Below, piece by piece: positions 61,437-64,000 of a stretch of 64,000 nucleotides of DNA; the stretch's first letter is position 1, and every line of letters begins with the position of its first letter. The position numbers and the translations under genes are program-made. The notes beneath the pieces are model-generated. The model was not told the DNA's origin and did not search any database. It saw only the letters and a program-made list of their open reading frames with translations. The DNA comes from G965227875 sp965227875. GTDB lineage: Bacteria; Pseudomonadota; Alphaproteobacteria; Rhizobiales; JAJFHC01. The stretch spans positions 3,782,001 through 3,846,000 of the forward strand of contig OZ245783.1 of assembly GCA_965227875.1 (NCBI GenBank). The letters are read 5' to 3'.

Positions 61437-61446
61437 CGTGCGGAAA

Positions 61447-62838
61447 TCAGCGCAGGCGGCCCAACAGGATCGCGAAGCGCCAGACCAGCAGGGCCGCGGC
61501 CACCGTCAGGCCGAGGGCGAGGCCCCACCAGAGGCCGACCGGCCCGTAGCCTGCGATGAACCCCAGGTAGTAGCCGCCTCCCAGGCCGAACACCCAGTAG
61601 CCCAGCCCGGCGATGCACATGGGGATGAACGTGTCCCTCATTCCGCGCAGCGCGCGGGCGGTCGCCGCCTGCAGCCCGTCGGAAACCTGGAACACGGCCG
61701 CGATCGCGAACAGTGTGACGGCGAGGCTGACCACCGGCGCGTTCTCGGGATCCGTGACGTCTATGAACAGGCTGACGAGGCGCTCGGGAAGGAACAGGAA
61801 GACCGCCGACGCGCACAACATGACCGCGACGCTTACCGCGATCCCCAGGACGCCGGAGCGTTTCGCGAGGTCCGGCCGGCGCAGACCGATATTGTAGGCG
61901 ATCCGTATCGCGGAGGCCTCGCCGATGGAAATCGCGATCACGAGCGCGGTGGCGGCGAGCGAAAACAGGATCTGGTTGGCCGCGAGAACCTGAGGCCCGA
62001 ACGTGCCCATGAGGATGGCCACGACGGCGAAAAGCCCGCCTTCGAACAGCGCGAGGCCACCCATGGGCATCCCCAGCCGCAGGGACGCCCACCAAACCTG
62101 CAGGTCGATGGAGGTGATGCGGCGGATCTCGATCGGCCTGGCCATGTCGGCCACCCGAAGGACATGCACCGCCAGCGCGATGAACATGATCCAGCAAACG
62201 ATGGTCGTCGCGATGCCCGACCCGGTGACGCCCATGGCGGGGATGGGGCCCGCGCCGAAGACACAGGCATAGGTCAGGGCGGCGTTGAGGAAGACGGCGC
62301 TGACCGTGATCACCATGACGGACGCGGGCCGCGCCAGCGCGGAGACATAGCCGCGAAAGACGATGAACCACATGCTCGGCAGGAAACACCATGCGAGCGC
62401 CCGCGTGTATTCCGCGCCGAGCCGGAGGACCTGTGCGTCCTGGCCGGTGAAGCTGATGATCTCCGGCAGAAAGAAGCAGATGGCGGTTCCGGGGATCGAC
62501 AGCACCGTCGCCAGCCACAGTCCCTGTCTCACCTCGTTGCCGGCTGCGGCCTCGTTTCCCTCGCCCAGGTTCTGCGACACCGTCACGCTGACGACGGAGA
62601 TGATGGCCATGCCGAAAAGAAGCACCTCTATGGAGAGGTCGCCGAACAGGCCGACGGCGGCCAGTTCCACGCTTCCGAGACGGCCCACGACCAGACGGTC
62701 GGTCACCGTCATGGCGATCTCTGCAATATAGGCGGCTGCCAGCGGCGTCGCGATGGCGAGCAGCGTTTTCAGTTCCTGCCAGACCGGCGCGCCGCTGCCT
62801 GAGCGGTTCCGGGTCCCGGCCATGTTCGGGGCGGTCAT
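61447..62838 (-). CDS. MATE family efflux transporter
   Basis: A 463-residue inner-membrane protein with about 12 hydrophobic segments in two repeats; the opening AIATPLAAAYIAEIAMTVTD and later FEGGLFAVVAILMG are MATE-typical. It exports cationic drugs or metabolites using Na+ or H+. The ATG at 62838 is preferred to 62910. It is convergent with the GYF_2 pair and divergent from the FAD oxidoreductase. Confidence 0.92.
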   Translation of the reverse strand: MTAPNMAGTRNRSGSGAPVWQELKTLLAIATPLAAAYIAEIAMTVTDRLVVGRLGSVELAAVGLFGDLSIEVLLFGMAIISVVSVTVSQNLGEGNEAAAGNEVRQGLWLATVLSIPGTAICFFLPEIISFTGQDAQVLRLGAEYTRALAWCFLPSMWFIVFRGYVSALARPASVMVITVSAVFLNAALTYACVFGAGPIPAMGVTGSGIATTIVCWIMFIALAVHVLRVADMARPIEIRRITSIDLQVWWASLRLGMPMGGLALFEGGLFAVVAILMGTFGPQVLAANQILFSLAATALVIAISIGEASAIRIAYNIGLRRPDLAKRSGVLGIAVSVAVMLCASAVFLFLPERLVSLFIDVTDPENAPVVSLAVTLFAIAAVFQVSDGLQAATARALRGMRDTFIPMCIAGLGYWVFGLGGGYYLGFIAGYGPVGLWWGLALGLTVAAALLVWRFAILLGRLR

Positions 62839-63029
62839 TTTCGTCTCGCGGGCGTTCGGAGCAGGCCGGTCAGCGATGCGCTCCGGCCACGGGGTTACCG
62901 CTCTTATCACGGTCCCCGTCGACTGTCTCGCGCCGCGGCCGGGATTTCTCCGCGGTGGCCGGCAAAAAACCCTTGCGCCCGCCTGCCTGAGCGGATTGTC
63001 TGCGGGAAACGAAACTTGGGAGGTGGCGA

Positions 63030-64000
63030 ATGTCCGGGAAGTATGATGCCGTCGTGATCGGTGCGGGTGTAATCGGAGCGGCGACCGCGCTCGCCCTGTC
63101 GCGCAAGGGACGCAACGTGCTCTGCGTCGACAAGCTGCCGGCCTCCGGTTACGGCTCGACGTCGGGATCCTGCGCCATCATCCGGCCATACTACTCGACC
63201 GTGGACGGGTCGGCGCTTGCCTATGAATCCCACTTCTACTGGAAGGACTGGGCGAACTTCCTCGGCACACAGGACGAACGCGGCCTGGCGCGCTACGTGA
63301 ACTGCGGCTGCCTCGTGCTCAAGACGGAAGGCAACGACTACCTGCGCCGCGCCGAGACCATCATGGAGGAGATCGGCTGCCCCTACGAGAACCTCGATGC
63401 AGACCAGATCAGGGAACGCATGCCCATCGTCGCCCTCGACAGCTACGCGCCGGCGAAGCGGCCGGAAGACCCTGATTTCGCCAAACCCAACGGCGGCACG
63501 ATCGACGGCGCCATCTTCTTTCCCGCAGGCGGTTACGTGACCGACCCCCAGCTTTCCGCGCACAATCTCCAGCGCGCGGCGGAAGCCAACGGGGCCGAGT
63601 TCCGGTTCAACACGGCGGTGTCGGCGATCGACCAGGCGGACGGGCGGGTGACCGGCGTGACCTTCGCGGACGGGACCTCTGTCGAGACCCCCGTCGTGGT
63701 CAATGTCGCCGGGCCGCACTCATACATCATCAACGAAATGGCGGGCGTCACCGAAGGCATGAACATCAAGACCCGCGCCCTGCGTCACGAGGTGGCCCAT
63801 GTCCCGTCGCCCGACGGTTTCGACTTCGAGCACAATGGCTGCGTGATGTCCGACAACGACACCACCGCCTATATCCGTCCGGAACACGGCAATCACATCC
63901 TCATCGGCTCGGAGGACCCCGAGTGCGATCCGCGCGAGTGGGTGGACCCGGACGATTTCGACCGCAATTTCAGCGAACAGGCGCGCATCCTCGCCATGCG
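63030..64000 (+). CDS. FAD-dependent oxidoreductase, DAO family (partial)
   Basis: The first 323 residues are visible; the gene runs off the right edge. It opens with the Rossmann motif DAVVIGAGVIGAATALALS, then a DAO-type middle with GGYVTDPQLSAHNLQRAAEANG and VVVNVAGPHS. Sarcosine oxidase beta, dimethylglycine dehydrogenase and glycine oxidase are relatives. It oxidises a secondary or tertiary amine to an imine. GGGAGG lies upstream of the ATG. Which amine cannot be decided, though the window's theme makes an N-methylated amino acid plausible. Confidence 0.88.
   Translation, partial: MSGKYDAVVIGAGVIGAATALALSRKGRNVLCVDKLPASGYGSTSGSCAIIRPYYSTVDGSALAYESHFYWKDWANFLGTQDERGLARYVNCGCLVLKTEGNDYLRRAETIMEEIGCPYENLDADQIRERMPIVALDSYAPAKRPEDPDFAKPNGGTIDGAIFFPAGGYVTDPQLSAHNLQRAAEANGAEFRFNTAVSAIDQADGRVTGVTFADGTSVETPVVVNVAGPHSYIINEMAGVTEGMNIKTRALRHEVAHVPSPDGFDFEHNGCVMSDNDTTAYIRPEHGNHILIGSEDPECDPREWVDPDDFDRNFSEQARILAM

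Overview
The window is high-GC bacterial chromosome with tightly packed genes on both strands. No rRNA, tRNA, CRISPR array, prophage or transposase gene was seen. The gene families point to an alphaproteobacterium: a carnitine dehydrogenase/thioesterase fusion, a napEFDABC cluster, an LplT-PlsC-acyl-ACP synthetase fusion, IalB-like and TadG-like envelope proteins, FixH-like proteins, DUF2937 and DUF6428. The order cannot be fixed from the sequence alone.

Layout. 1-5188: carnitine catabolism, read leftward (thiolase-like BKACE enzyme, carnitine dehydrogenase/thioesterase, SDR, acyl-CoA dehydrogenase) from a divergent GlxA/CdhR-type regulator, with a perfect inverted repeat between them. 5574-16012: an HD-domain oxygenase-like protein, a TetR-GNAT pair with a palindromic operator, two TauE/SafE permeases, a DJ-1/PfpI protein, a DinB / class V aminotransferase / permease unit, an outer-membrane barrel, a homocysteine methyltransferase, a glutamine amidotransferase and an AhpD-like protein. 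16103-26004: small enzymes and three separate ArsR modules (ArsR plus ArsP-like permease; ArsR-SRPBCC-DUF899; ArsR divergent from DUF6428). Each ArsR module has a duplicated inverted-repeat operator that can be read directly.

26271-32259: a degenerate protease-like lipoprotein, then a Crp/Fnr-type regulator divergent from napEFDABC (periplasmic nitrate reductase) with a perfect FNR-type box between them. 32383-38490: threonine/serine dehydratase plus SDR, and an XRE-cupin regulator followed by kbl-tdh (threonine to glycine plus acetyl-CoA). Two long tandem-repeat arrays flank this region: a 93-bp period upstream and a 113-bp period downstream, the latter apparently seeded from the 3' end of tdh. 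38491-49907: the 1143-residue phospholipid repair fusion, a DMT exporter, an amidase, and an envelope group (IalB-like, two FixH-like paralogues, TadG/VWA protein), then an ornithine-cyclodeaminase-like enzyme and a DUF2937 protein.

50031-64000: a Rieske oxygenase, a LysR regulator divergent from a PotABCD-type ABC importer, and a ureohydrolase-like protein lacking a canonical metal ligand. A 263-bp MITE-like element follows, inserted exactly in the CTAG that holds both stop codons of two convergent genes. Then come an unusual pair of exported GYF_2-domain proteins (one also carrying Sel1 repeats), a strong bidirectional terminator, a MATE exporter and the start of a DAO-type FAD oxidoreductase.

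The recurring theme is uptake and breakdown of amines and amino acids (carnitine, threonine, spermidine/guanidino-type substrates), plus nitrate respiration and metalloid response. The best candidates for something undescribed are the GYF_2/Sel1 pair, the FixH-like pair beside TadG, the GGDG ureohydrolase in its ABC operon, and the repeat elements.
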